The notes under the pieces: generated by a model
What the model saw: the letters and a program-made list of their open reading frames with translations, nothing else
Database searches by the model: none
Told to the model about the DNA's origin: nothing
In this document: one piece after another, positions 33,861 through 42,234 of the stretch
How the letters are laid out: every line of letters starts with the position of its first letter
Position numbering within the stretch: the first letter of the stretch is position 1
Assembly (NCBI RefSeq): GCF_038900095.1
Contig: NZ_JBBMQQ010000001.1
Location: 992,001-1,056,000, forward strand
DNA from: Hoeflea sp038900095
GTDB lineage: Bacteria; Pseudomonadota; Alphaproteobacteria; Rhizobiales; Rhizobiaceae
Reading direction: 5' to 3'
DNA: 64,000 nt
Made by a program: the position numbers and the translations under genes

Positions 33861-34316
33861 ATGACACGCCTGCCCGAATTTTCAGTGATCGTATTTTCCT
33901 TCCTGCTCCACTTCGTCTGGGAGTTCTGGCAGGCACCCACCTATGCGGGCATGATCGAGATGAACCATTGGGATGGCATCAAGCTCTGTTCTTCGGCAAC
34001 ATTCGGGGATGTCGGATTCGCCTTGACTGCATTCTGGATTACCAGTGCTGCCGCACGATCCCGCTTTTGGTTTGAAGCACCCAAAGCCTGGCAAACGCTC
34101 TTGTTCATCGGGGTCGGGATCGCTCTGACAGTTGGTTTTGAATATTACTACACCAACATATCGGAGCGCTGGACCTACTCCGATCTCATGCCACTGGTGC
34201 CGCCGTTCGGAACAGGACTGAGCCCGCTGCTGCAGTGGATTTTCATCCCGCTTGGCGTGGTCTGGCTTACACAACGGCAAACCATAGGGGCCAAAGCTAC
34301 GGGGGCAGGAAAATGA
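33861..34316 (+). CDS. Membrane protein of unknown function in the copper module
   Basis: 151 residues with about four hydrophobic segments, beginning FSVIVFSFLLHFVWEFWQAP (positions 33,882-33,941). Trp, Tyr and Phe are abundant, and a conserved-looking WEFWQAPTYAGM segment follows the first helix. I do not know a named family or reaction. The CueR-like promoter in front and the copper genes around it suggest a role in copper stress at the inner membrane. The stop overlaps the next start (ATGATGA), so it forms a two-gene unit with a 38-residue protein. It points toward the convergent multicopper oxidase genes. Confidence 0.7.
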   Translation: MTRLPEFSVIVFSFLLHFVWEFWQAPTYAGMIEMNHWDGIKLCSSATFGDVGFALTAFWITSAAARSRFWFEAPKAWQTLLFIGVGIALTVGFEYYYTNISERWTYSDLMPLVPPFGTGLSPLLQWIFIPLGVVWLTQRQTIGAKATGAGK

Positions 34317-34429
34317 TGAACGACACAATGGGAAGTGGGTTTATGGGGCTTGGCGGTATCTGGATGCTGCTGATTGCCATTCTGGTAATCCTGGCCATTG
34401 CCGCTCTGGCCAAATACCTCATGAAGTGA
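34313..34429 (+). CDS. 38-residue single-helix membrane protein
   Basis: Begins MMNDTMGSGFMGLGGIWM and continues with one hydrophobic helix (LLIAILVILAIAALAKYL). Two adjacent ATGs are possible (34,313 or 34,316). The N-terminus has four methionines in the first 11 residues, which could bind Cu(I). It is translationally coupled to the preceding membrane protein. It is too short for homology to be judged by eye. Coupling, ribosome-binding site (AGGA) and the clear hydrophobic segment support a real gene. Function unknown; a small accessory subunit is a reasonable guess. Confidence 0.6.
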   Translation: MMNDTMGSGFMGLGGIWMLLIAILVILAIAALAKYLMK

Positions 34430-34452
34430 GGTTGCAATCCGCTCCGTCGATG

Positions 34453-34480
34453 TCTTGACAGGACGGACGTGCGGTCAAGA
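34453..34480 (+). terminator. Weak hairpin between convergent genes
   Basis: TCTTGAC (34,453-34,459) pairs with GTCAAGA (34,474-34,480), followed by TTTTCC. It lies 24 bp after the small membrane protein gene and before the 3' end of the convergent multicopper oxidase operon. Confidence 0.45.
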
Positions 34481-34603
34481 TTTTCCATTCCCTTCTGCCA
34501 TTAGCCTGCGGGCCGCGGCAAGCCATAGACGGCAAATCATACCGGACGATGCGGGCTATAAGCAGTTGCCAGACTCTACGTTGTATCAAGCCGCCCCGCG
34601 TGG

Positions 34604-36112
34604 TTAGCTCACTGTGAATTGCCCCATCATGCCGGCATCTTCATGCTCAAGAATATGGCAATGATACATGAATGGGGTTTCCTCGGATGCCGGCTGCGTG
34701 AACTGAACAAGCAGCTCCGTTTGGCTGTCGACAACGACCGTGTCCTTCCATCCCAGGCTCTCCGGCCGCGGTTCTCTTCCGTTCTCACTGACCACCTGAA
34801 AGGAGACACCATGAACATGAAATGGATGCGCGAGCATGCTGGTGCTGATCACCCACTTCTCGGTGGCGCCGAGGCGCACGCGTTCGTTGATTGTACTCAT
34901 GTCGAATGGCTGCCCGTTGATGGCCATGCCGCCCATCATGCCGCGACCCATTCCGCCTGATCCCATCATTCCGCCTCCCATGCCCATATCGAGAGAGAAG
35001 TTGCGCAGCTTTGAGACCCTGGCGGCTGTGAGGTCAGGTTGATCTCCACCGAGCACATCGGGGATGCGGGTGACTTTGGCGGGAAGCCGCTCGTCGACCA
35101 GGAACGGAAGCACTTCGAACCGCCTGCCTCCGGTTATATCATCGAGCAGGCCGCGGGCCCTTCCCATCATGCCGCCCATACCCGCATTGGGGTCACCCTC
35201 ACTCATCAGCGACATGCCATGACCATCCGAGAAGTCGACCAGAATCTCTGCACGTTCTCCCGGTCCGAGCCGGAGCGTCTCAAGCTGTACCGGGGCTGGC
35301 AGATATCCACCGTCCGTTGCGATCAAATGAATGGGTCGATCGTCGCTGGAAAACAGTGAATAGATCCGCGCATTCGAACCGTTGATCAAGCGCAGCCGCA
35401 CGACTGCCTTCGGTACAGCGGCAACTGAACCTACCTGACCATTGACCACGATCGTATCGCCGGTCATGCCATGCATGATGTCCATCATTGAGTTGGCGTA
35501 GACAAGCTGGCCGTCGCTGGAGAACCGGCGATCCTGAAGCAGCAGCGTCAGGTCATCGGCACCGTAAGTGTCCGGTAGGCCTCGTTCGCGGTCTAACCCG
35601 TCTGCAATGTGCAGTACGCCAGCCAGACCGGCGTATACATCGCGCGCGGTTCGACCATGGATGTGGGTATGAAAAAAAGCGGTACAGGGTCGCTGTCCAA
35701 TTTCCATGTCCGGTGACCATACCTCTCCCGGTTTGACGGGAAGGTGTGGACCTCCGTCGTGATTGCCTGGCACCACCAGGCCATGCCAGTGCGCGCTGAC
35801 CGGCCATGACAGTTCGTTTTCCACGCTCGGCTGCAGCGCGCCGTTCCTTATCCGAACCACGGGTCCGAGATAGGCTTGATTAAAGCCAATCGTTTTTGCT
35901 GGATGGCCCGGCAAGAAAGTTGTTGTGCCTGACTGGGCGGTGACCAGAAACTTGCCGGTATCGACCGTGTCGATCAGCGGCGGAAACTGCAACACTGGAC
36001 GACCTGCAGCATCAGATGAGGGTGAGATGAAGCGGCTATCTGCCCAAGCGTAGAGGGCGCTGCTGGCTGCAAGTGCCGCGCCACCGGCGAGCAGGTTTCT
36101 TCTCTTTATCAT
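34604..36112 (-). CDS. Multicopper oxidase (CueO/bilirubin-oxidase-like), Tat-exported
   Basis: 502 residues. The twin-arginine start MIKRRNLLAGGAALAASSAL indicates export of the folded enzyme to the periplasm. Copper-ligand motifs are in order: HWHGLVVPG and FFHTHIHG in the first domain, HPFHVHG and YHCHILEHEDAGMM at the end. A Met- and Gly-rich segment near residue 375 (MGGGMMGSGGMGRGMMGGM) resembles the Met-rich insert of CueO, where extra Cu(I) binds. The enzyme would oxidise Cu(I) to the less toxic Cu(II). It is the last gene of the minus-strand copper operon, 58 bp after the next oxidase gene. GAAAGGAA precedes its start. Confidence 0.92.
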   Translation of the reverse strand: MIKRRNLLAGGAALAASSALYAWADSRFISPSSDAAGRPVLQFPPLIDTVDTGKFLVTAQSGTTTFLPGHPAKTIGFNQAYLGPVVRIRNGALQPSVENELSWPVSAHWHGLVVPGNHDGGPHLPVKPGEVWSPDMEIGQRPCTAFFHTHIHGRTARDVYAGLAGVLHIADGLDRERGLPDTYGADDLTLLLQDRRFSSDGQLVYANSMMDIMHGMTGDTIVVNGQVGSVAAVPKAVVRLRLINGSNARIYSLFSSDDRPIHLIATDGGYLPAPVQLETLRLGPGERAEILVDFSDGHGMSLMSEGDPNAGMGGMMGRARGLLDDITGGRRFEVLPFLVDERLPAKVTRIPDVLGGDQPDLTAARVSKLRNFSLDMGMGGGMMGSGGMGRGMMGGMAINGQPFDMSTINERVRLGATEKWVISTSMLAHPFHVHGVSFQVVSENGREPRPESLGWKDTVVVDSQTELLVQFTQPASEETPFMYHCHILEHEDAGMMGQFTVS

Positions 36113-36170
36113 TGATATGTTCCTTTCGGCAGAATTCGTCTGGTTCCAAGGTCATCAGTTCGCTTGCCCA

Positions 36171-37571
36171 TCAGACCACCTCGAACCAAGTGTTCATGCC
36201 GGCGGCCGCATGTTCAAGCATGTGGCAATGGAACAACCATTTCCCAGGATTGTCGGCCACAAAAGCTATTTCCGTCGTCTGATCCGGTCCGATTAGAAAG
36301 GTATCCCGCCATGGCTTTCCCTCATCAACAACAGATCCGGATCGGTTGAGGATCTGGAAATGATGACCATGGACATGCATGGCATGAACCCAGGCGGTCC
36401 GGTTTACGGTTTCAAGCAGAATGGTTTCGCCCTGCCGGGCGTCGAAAAACGGTTCCTCGGCGAGATTGGCCACCCCGTTGAAGGCCCAGGCCTGTCTCGT
36501 GGTACGGATATCATCCCCCTTGAGCTTCTTTCCCTTGTAGGTGATGTCAGTCATGCCCCCCATCGCACCACCCGTCATTTCCAGGCGGATGCGCCGGGCC
36601 TTGGAAAGGTCAGGTGCGGGCAGAACATTGGGCTGCAGCTTGATGGCGGGTCTGGCCGGTTGCGAGGCCTCAGCATCCAAGACAGAGAATCCCGCCATAG
36701 GATAAGGCGTGTCCCCGGAGATTTCTTCAATAATGAAATCGCTTTCGGCCACGACCATCAAATCCACGCGCTGGGCTGGCCCCAGCAAGAGCGGCGCATA
36801 GTCCAGCCTGGCAGGCTCGGTGAATGATTGGCCATCAAAGCCCAGGAGCGTTGCGCCGAAACGGTTTGGATCTATTTCAAAGATACGCGCATTGGCGGCA
36901 TTGATGAGCCGGAGGTGATAGATCTGGCCTCGGTCAAGATCAGTCACCGGGCGGCTTTGACCATTAACCGTCAACCAGTTGCCCAGCCGTCCACCGTGGG
37001 CCCATTCCATCATCGATCCAAGGCTTGCTACATCAAGCACGCCTTCGCCAGCCAGCCGCCAGTCATCAAGGACAAGGGTAATGTCGTTTGAGCGCTCGAA
37101 AGCAGGTTCAACCTCATCGACAATGAGGGGTCCATAAAGACCTCGCGCAACCTGGTTCCAACTCTTGTTGTGGGCGTGGTACCAGAAGGTGCCTGCATCA
37201 GGCGCGAAAAAGTCATAGACGAATGTGCCGCCCGGCTCGACCGGCTCCTGGGTCAGCCCGGAAACGCCGTCCATCGCATTGTCGATGCGAATTCCATGCC
37301 AGTGAACCGACGTCGGCTCGTCCAGCTTGTTGGTGAAGCGTACCTGCACACGCTCACCCTTTTTCACCCTGATTTCGGGCCCGGGCGCAGATCCGTTGTA
37401 GGTCCAAAGATCCGATGTGGGTGCATCGGGCAGGTAAAGCCGCTGTTTCGAAGGCGCGGCAATGAGGTCAAGGAACCCATCCTGTGATTTTGCCAGTGAC
37501 AGACTCGGCAACTGGGAGGCGACGAGACCAGAAGAGAAACCGGCGAGCAAACGGCGACGGGAAAGTTTCAT
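36171..37571 (-). CDS. Second multicopper oxidase, Tat-exported
   Basis: 466 residues. The leader MKLSRRRLLAGFSSGLVAS has a twin-arginine motif. The copper sites are TSVHWHGIRIDNAMDG and FWYHAHNKS in the first domain, HAMHVHGHHFQIL, and the C-terminal WLFHCHMLEHAAAGMNTWFEV. All ligands of the type 1, 2 and 3 centres are therefore visible. It lacks a long Met-rich insert, unlike the 502-residue enzyme next to it, and the two are clearly distinct in sequence. It probably acts as a periplasmic laccase-like or cuprous oxidase. A 14-bp stem hairpin lies between it and the cusF-like gene upstream in the operon, which may lower its transcription. Confidence 0.92.
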   Translation of the reverse strand: MKLSRRRLLAGFSSGLVASQLPSLSLAKSQDGFLDLIAAPSKQRLYLPDAPTSDLWTYNGSAPGPEIRVKKGERVQVRFTNKLDEPTSVHWHGIRIDNAMDGVSGLTQEPVEPGGTFVYDFFAPDAGTFWYHAHNKSWNQVARGLYGPLIVDEVEPAFERSNDITLVLDDWRLAGEGVLDVASLGSMMEWAHGGRLGNWLTVNGQSRPVTDLDRGQIYHLRLINAANARIFEIDPNRFGATLLGFDGQSFTEPARLDYAPLLLGPAQRVDLMVVAESDFIIEEISGDTPYPMAGFSVLDAEASQPARPAIKLQPNVLPAPDLSKARRIRLEMTGGAMGGMTDITYKGKKLKGDDIRTTRQAWAFNGVANLAEEPFFDARQGETILLETVNRTAWVHAMHVHGHHFQILNRSGSVVDEGKPWRDTFLIGPDQTTEIAFVADNPGKWLFHCHMLEHAAAGMNTWFEVV

Positions 37572-37624
37572 CAGAGCCTTTCAGCCCGGCAATCCGGGAG
37601 CGGTCTTGGCGATAATCAGTAAGT

Positions 37625-37660
37625 GCAAATGGCGGGAAGCCTTGATTTCCCGCCATTTGC
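37625..37660 (-). terminator. Strong hairpin between cusF-like gene and multicopper oxidase genes
   Basis: GCAAATGGCGGGAA (37,625-37,638) and TTCCCGCCATTTGC (37,647-37,660) form a perfect 14-bp stem with an eight-base loop, 11 bp after the cusF-like stop. Inside a co-directional gene run it may act as partial terminator or RNA-processing site. Confidence 0.7.
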
Positions 37661-37670
37661 TTCTCGGTTG

Positions 37671-37955
37671 CTACTTCAGCTCGGTCACGGTCAGCTTGCC
37701 CTTCACCCGGTCGGCGACGAATTCGATGTCGTCACCAGCCTTCATCTTCTCCAGCATGGCCGGATCAGCGGTGCGGAACACCATGGTCATGGCCGGCATG
37801 TCGAGATTGGCCAGTTCCTCATGAATGATGGTGACTTTGCCGGCCTTCATGTCGACTTTCTTGACTGTGCCTTTTGTATACTCGGTGGCAAAAGCTGCCG
37901 AACTGCCGGCAACAGCGAACATGGCTACGAACATGAGTGTCGTGAATTTTCGCAT
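37671..37955 (-). CDS. CusF-like periplasmic copper-binding protein
   Basis: 94 residues with signal peptide MRKFTTLMFVAMFAVAG, cleaved near SAAFAT. The mature part is the small beta-barrel CusF fold: YTKGTVKKVDMKAGKVTIIHEEL, then LDMPAMTMVF. The known CusF ligands are His36, Met47 and Met49, with Trp44 capping the Cu(I). Here the His and the MTM pair are present, but the position of the Trp holds Met (DMPAMTM against NWPEMTM in E. coli as I recall it). A fourth thioether ligand could therefore replace the cation-pi contact. It would shuttle Cu(I) in the periplasm, here perhaps to the oxidases or cupredoxin encoded next to it. Confidence 0.88.
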   Translation of the reverse strand: MRKFTTLMFVAMFAVAGSSAAFATEYTKGTVKKVDMKAGKVTIIHEELANLDMPAMTMVFRTADPAMLEKMKAGDDIEFVADRVKGKLTVTELK

Positions 37956-37994
37956 ATGTCTTACCTCGGTTTGTGTCAGAATCGCTCGGTTTGA

Positions 37995-38477
37995 TCAGTG
38001 GCCGGTGACGGTGAGCATGCCCTTCATGCCGGAATCGTAATGGCCGGGGATCAGGCAGGCGAATTCGAATGGACCGGCATTGGCAAAGCTCCAGATGACT
38101 TCGCCATCCATGCCCGGATCAAGGCGCACGGAATTGGGATCGTCATGCTCCATTTCGGGCATGCGTTCCATCAGTTCCTTGTGCTCCATCACGCCGTCAT
38201 GATCATCAAGGACGAACTCATGTTCGAGTTCGCCCTTGTTCATCACCATGAAGCGAATGGTCTCGCCTTTCTCGACGTTGATCTCCTTGGGCTCAAAGAT
38301 CATTTCGCCGTCGTCGGTTTCCTTCATGATCACTTCAATTGTGCGGCTGACTTCGGACGCCTTGCCGGGGTTGCCGATGGCCATCATGCTGTCATGCCCG
38401 CCGGAATGGGTTCCAGCGGCAGTAGCCAATGCTGTCATCGCGAGGAAGGATGCGGATGCAATCAGGAGAGTTTTCAT
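37995..38477 (-). CDS. Cupredoxin-domain periplasmic copper protein
   Basis: 160 residues from the ATG at 38,477 (AAAGGAA before it); an ATG eight codons upstream is less well placed. The signal peptide MKTLLIASASFLAMTAL precedes a single plastocyanin/azurin-like domain. The type 1 copper ligands are His of ELEHEF near residue 95 and the C-terminal cluster CLIPGHYDSGM with Cys, His and Met. A His- and Met-containing linker (THSGGHDSMM) and an acidic, Met-rich loop (HKELMERMPEMEHDD) could bind further copper. It probably stores or transfers copper or electrons in the periplasm between the oxidases and other partners. It sits between the third multicopper oxidase and the CusF-like gene. Confidence 0.88.
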   Translation of the reverse strand: MKTLLIASASFLAMTALATAAGTHSGGHDSMMAIGNPGKASEVSRTIEVIMKETDDGEMIFEPKEINVEKGETIRFMVMNKGELEHEFVLDDHDGVMEHKELMERMPEMEHDDPNSVRLDPGMDGEVIWSFANAGPFEFACLIPGHYDSGMKGMLTVTGH

Positions 38478-38516
38478 GGGTGTTGTTCCTTTCGTGAACA
38501 TTTCGGGTCGAAGAGG

Positions 38517-39884
38517 TTAACCATTGCTGCCGGATTTCACCGGCGCTGGCGTGATTGTTGTTGTTGCGTCTGTTGCCTTGGCGAATTCCGGCAGCTCGCC
38601 GGTCCATTCATAGGCCTGGGTTCCGGGCGGGTTTTCGTACCAGCCGGGATCGCTGTAATCGCCGGCCGAGATGCCCTCACGGACCTTGACGACGGAGAAC
38701 ATGCCGCCCATTTCAAGCGGTCCGTAGGGCCCCCAGCCGGCCATCATCGGCACAGTATTGTCGGGCAGCTCCATCGACATTTCGCCCATGTCTGCCATGC
38801 CCGCTGTGCCCATCGGCATGTATTCGGGCTGCACCACCCGGATCTTCCTGGTGACCTTGGACTTGTCGACACCTATGAAGGTTGGCACGTCATGGCCCAT
38901 GGCATTCATCGTGTGGTGGGATTTGTGGCAGTGGATGGCCCAGTCGCCCAGGTGCACGGCGTCAAATTCATAGGCGCGCATTGCCCCCACCGGGATATCA
39001 ATCGACACTTCCGGCCATCGGGCTTCGGGCCGCACCCAGCCCCCATCGGTGCAAGTCACCTCGAAATCATAGCCATGCATGTGGATCGGGTGGTTGGTCA
39101 TGGTCAGGTTGCCGACGCGCACCCGGACGCGGTCGTTCTTCGACACGACAAGCGGATCGATGTCGGGGAAGATGCGGCTGTTCCATGTCCACAGGTTGAA
39201 GTCCGCCATGGTCATGATCTTCGGCACATAGGAGCCTGGGTCGATGTCGAAGGCGTTGAGCATGATCAGGAAATCGCGATCAACCGGCATGAACGCCGGA
39301 TCCTTCGGGTGGATGATGAAGAACCCCATCATCCCCATCGCCATCTGCACCATCTCGTCGGCGTGCGGGTGGTACATGAAGGTCCCCGACTTCACGAGAT
39401 CGAACTCGTAGATGTAGGTCTTGCCGGGTGGGATCGCCGGATGGGAAAGCCCTCCCACGCCGTCCATTCCCGATGGCAGGATCAGCCCGTGCCAATGCAC
39501 AGAGGTATGCTCGGGCAACTTGTTGGTGACGTAGATCCGAACCCGGTCGCCCTCCACGGCTTCGATGGTCGGGCCGGTGGATTGGCCGTTGTAGCCCCAC
39601 AGATAGGCGGTCATGCCGTCTGCCAGCTCACGCTCCACCGGTTCGGCCACGAGGTGGAATTCCTTGACCCCGTTGTTCATCCGGAATGGCAAGGTCCAGC
39701 CGTTGAGCGTCACAACCGGATTGTAGTCTGGCCCTGTCGAAGGCATCAGCGGGGCCTGGGTCAGCGGGCTTTCCATAAGTGCCGCGTCAGGCAGCCCCAT
39801 GTTGGTTGTTTTCGACCACGCGGTCGAGGAGACAAGGGCCGCTCCGGCAGCGCTGGCACCTAGCAATTGACGTCTGTTCATCAT
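38517..39884 (-). CDS. Third multicopper oxidase with C-terminal extension, Tat-exported
   Basis: 455 residues starting MMNRRQLLGASAAGAALVSS, a twin-arginine leader. Ligand motifs are HTSVHWHGLILPSG, TFMYHPHADEM, HPIHMHGYDF and WAIHCHKSHHTMNAMGH. About 110 residues follow the last copper site, with several Met (PMGTAGMADMGEMSM), an unusual tail for this family. It would be a periplasmic copper-dependent oxidase, but its substrate may differ from that of the other two oxidases. GAAAGGAAAAG lies before the start. It follows the TolC-type gene by 21 bp and is probably cotranscribed with the cupredoxin gene. Confidence 0.9.
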   Translation of the reverse strand: MMNRRQLLGASAAGAALVSSTAWSKTTNMGLPDAALMESPLTQAPLMPSTGPDYNPVVTLNGWTLPFRMNNGVKEFHLVAEPVERELADGMTAYLWGYNGQSTGPTIEAVEGDRVRIYVTNKLPEHTSVHWHGLILPSGMDGVGGLSHPAIPPGKTYIYEFDLVKSGTFMYHPHADEMVQMAMGMMGFFIIHPKDPAFMPVDRDFLIMLNAFDIDPGSYVPKIMTMADFNLWTWNSRIFPDIDPLVVSKNDRVRVRVGNLTMTNHPIHMHGYDFEVTCTDGGWVRPEARWPEVSIDIPVGAMRAYEFDAVHLGDWAIHCHKSHHTMNAMGHDVPTFIGVDKSKVTRKIRVVQPEYMPMGTAGMADMGEMSMELPDNTVPMMAGWGPYGPLEMGGMFSVVKVREGISAGDYSDPGWYENPPGTQAYEWTGELPEFAKATDATTTITPAPVKSGSNG

Positions 39885-39905
39885 GGTCTTTTCCTTTCCG
39901 GAAAG

Positions 39906-41420
39906 TTAGTGGCCGCCGCCGCCAGCATCGCCAACGGTTGGTGCCCCAGCGGCGCTGCTTGCACCGGTTCCGCCGCCATAGATCGCCGCCGACAGATTGA
40001 CATCGGCCAGCCAGAACTCGCGTTTGGCGTTGATCGCCAACATCAGGGTTCCGATCTTGGCGCGGGTATCGGCGAGGAGTTCAAATGTGTTGGAGATCAT
40101 GCCGTTATAGGTCAGCAGCGACTCCGCCTCGATCGTGGTGCGCAACGGCACTACGGCATTGAGATAATGCCGGGCGATCTCATGGGTCGAACTGTAGGCT
40201 GTATGCGCTGACCGCGCCTCGGAGCGGATGTTGACTGCTTTTTCCGCGAGCTGGTTGGCTGCCTGCATGTAGGCAAGTTCAGCCTTGCGCAATCGGGGTT
40301 TGCCGCTGTCGAAGATCGGAATCACGAACTCCAGTTCGAGCTGCGGCGTAACCACTGTTTTCCGGCTCTTGCTCTCTTCAAGATTGCCGCCAACAATTTC
40401 GTATTCGGTCTCGATCTCACGTTCGGCTTCAAAGCCCGAGATGATCTCAAGATCCGTGACAAAGCGTGTGGCTTCGGTCAGACCATAGCTCTTGGCAACG
40501 GATTCCAGCTCCAGTTTTGCGACACGAAGATCGACGCGGTTTTCAAGAGCCTCCTGCTCGATCCGGTTTTTCCTGATAACCCCGCGCGGCAGCTGCGGTA
40601 GTTTGTCGGGGACGTAGTAATCAACCTCGCTTCCCCAAAGCCCCATGATCCGTGTGAGCTCTTCCTTGGCCAGCCGCGACGCCAGCCGGGCTTCGGCCAT
40701 CTGTCCGGTCAGTTCGGCATAGAAGGCGTGCTCTCTCGCCTGCCCTCCCTTTGGAAGCGCACCGCTTTCGCCGAGTTTCTGAGCAAGCTCGGACGCTGCA
40801 TCGGCTGCGACCTTGGCCTGATTGAGATAAGCGACAGTTTCGAACGCTGAAACAGTATTGACCCAGGCCCGGCGTGTGTCATTTGCGACCTTGAGGGTTG
40901 CATCGACCGCCCGCATTTGAGCCTGCCGGAAGCGTGTATCGGCGATGTCGACGCGTGCCCGTCGCGTTGCGAGCGACAGGATGTTGGCCGCGATCATTCC
41001 TTCGATGGCCCGATAGGCCCCAAGTTCAGGTGCGCCGATACCGAGCAGGCCGATCGAAACCGTTGGGTTTTCAGGCAGGCTTTGCTGCCAGGCTTCTGCT
41101 GCGTTCATGCCTATGTCGGTATAGGCTGCCTGCAGGCCCTTGTTGTTGAGAAGCGCCACCTGAACAGCGGTGTCGGCATTGATGGTTTTTTTGTGCACCA
41201 GGGCATGGACGCGCTTGGAAACCGCCTTTGCCTGATCCTTGTTCTGAAGCCAGACCGCTTCCTTGCCTTTGGTGCTGATGGAGACGGATGCTGCGACGAC
41301 GCCAAAACCGGCTTCTTTCGCCGAGTATCCGGCAAGCTCCTGATCGCTGACGCACCCGGCAAGGACCAAGGCTGCCGACGACGTGATCACTATGGATCTG
41401 GTTGTTCGCGAGATCCTCAT
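39906..41420 (-). CDS. TolC-family outer membrane efflux lipoprotein
   Basis: 504 residues. The N-terminus MRISRTTRSIVITSSAALVL ends with the lipobox LAGC, so it is lipid-anchored like CusC/OprM. The rest shows the long helical repeats of outer membrane factors (ALLNNKGLQAAYTDIGMNAA near residue 90; VIPIFDSGKPRLRKAELAYM in the second half). It forms the outer membrane duct of a tripartite pump. No RND pump or membrane fusion partner is encoded in the window, so its inner partner must lie elsewhere or the copper ATPase works independently. The start overlaps the preceding lipoprotein gene by four bases. Confidence 0.9.
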   Translation of the reverse strand: MRISRTTRSIVITSSAALVLAGCVSDQELAGYSAKEAGFGVVAASVSISTKGKEAVWLQNKDQAKAVSKRVHALVHKKTINADTAVQVALLNNKGLQAAYTDIGMNAAEAWQQSLPENPTVSIGLLGIGAPELGAYRAIEGMIAANILSLATRRARVDIADTRFRQAQMRAVDATLKVANDTRRAWVNTVSAFETVAYLNQAKVAADAASELAQKLGESGALPKGGQAREHAFYAELTGQMAEARLASRLAKEELTRIMGLWGSEVDYYVPDKLPQLPRGVIRKNRIEQEALENRVDLRVAKLELESVAKSYGLTEATRFVTDLEIISGFEAEREIETEYEIVGGNLEESKSRKTVVTPQLELEFVIPIFDSGKPRLRKAELAYMQAANQLAEKAVNIRSEARSAHTAYSSTHEIARHYLNAVVPLRTTIEAESLLTYNGMISNTFELLADTRAKIGTLMLAINAKREFWLADVNLSAAIYGGGTGASSAAGAPTVGDAGGGGH

Positions 41421-41650
41421 GAGCTTTCTCCCGCGCCGGGAGCCTGGCTGTCATTTTGCTGACGCCAGGGTTTGGGACCCACAGGCACACGATGGGTGTA
41501 TCCCTCAAGAACTGTGTGATGGTGGGTGTTGCGGATACCTGAGACGGAATCCGCCGGAGAACTGCCCGGCATGATATCGGCAGGCCTGCCCGCAGCCGTG
41601 CAAGCGGCGAGCACCAGCGGCATTCCAGCCGCAAAGAGAGTACGAAACAT
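41417..41650 (-). CDS. Small putative lipoprotein
   Basis: 77 residues. A short signal sequence MFRTLFAAGMPLVLAAC ends with a lipobox, followed by a polar mature part with the segment IRNTHHHTVLEGYTHRVPVG, where the three consecutive His could bind metal. No named family is recognised. It overlaps the TolC-like gene by four bases, so the two are coupled and it may be an accessory of the outer membrane protein or a periplasmic copper binder. Confidence 0.65.
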   Translation of the reverse strand: MFRTLFAAGMPLVLAACTAAGRPADIMPGSSPADSVSGIRNTHHHTVLEGYTHRVPVGPKPWRQQNDSQAPGAGESS

Positions 41651-41727
41651 GATTGTCCTACTGCGATAGAAGTGCGGTTGGCCGATTGAAACCGGCCACG
41701 GAGCCCGATGACGGGCGCAGTTGCACT

Positions 41728-42132
41728 TCAGGCGCGGGGAGGACGTTCCGGCAAAGCCATGGTGGTAACGACAAAGCCTGGCAGAGGTGTGATCTTAAAA
41801 CTGTCGGGAATGAAAACAGCTTCCCTCAACGGGGCGACCGAGCAGAGGGCAGAGGAGCAGGATATCGGGCAGCACTGGTCTTGCATGTTGGCGTGATCTG
41901 TCTGCATCGGATCCTGAACGGCACCAGAATGAGTATCCTCAGCCTGATGATGGTTCATCATCGAATGGTCAACGGAGGCGCCATTGCCGATGTGATGCAC
42001 TCCGCCGCTGACGGCTGCCGATCCAGCCATCGCAGCAGCATGCACAGCACCCGGCACAATGCTCGAAAATACGAGCATCAACACCAGAAACACATGCCCG
42101 CGACCGGGTAGATGGCGATTGGATTTCTTCAT
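41728..42132 (-). CDS. Secreted His/Met/Cys-rich small protein
   Basis: 134 residues with an N-terminal hydrophobic segment (HVFLVLMLVFSSIVPGAVHA) that should be a signal peptide. The mature part is rich in His and Met (VHHIGNGASVDHSMMNHHQAE, then MQTDHANMQDQ) and has a Cys cluster CCPISCSSALC. These side chains suit Cu(I)/Cu(II) binding in the periplasm. No named family is recognised. The gene follows the cytochrome c gene by about 100 bp on the same strand. The start has no good ribosome-binding site, so the start choice is uncertain. Confidence 0.6.
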   Translation of the reverse strand: MKKSNRHLPGRGHVFLVLMLVFSSIVPGAVHAAAMAGSAAVSGGVHHIGNGASVDHSMMNHHQAEDTHSGAVQDPMQTDHANMQDQCCPISCSSALCSVAPLREAVFIPDSFKITPLPGFVVTTMALPERPPRA

Positions 42133-42234
42133 CGTAAACAGTGTTGCCCCAACAGACCTTGCAGGGCAAGCGTTGGTCCCTTCACAAACCGGTGAGGATG
42201 TTTCCGATATTGGTGCGCCGGTCCGGACATCAAC

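Noticed and set aside
37998..39863. A 621-codon plus-strand frame across the cupredoxin and third oxidase genes
   Set aside because: Antisense shadow with very high His and Gly content; the minus-strand genes have signal peptides and full copper motifs.
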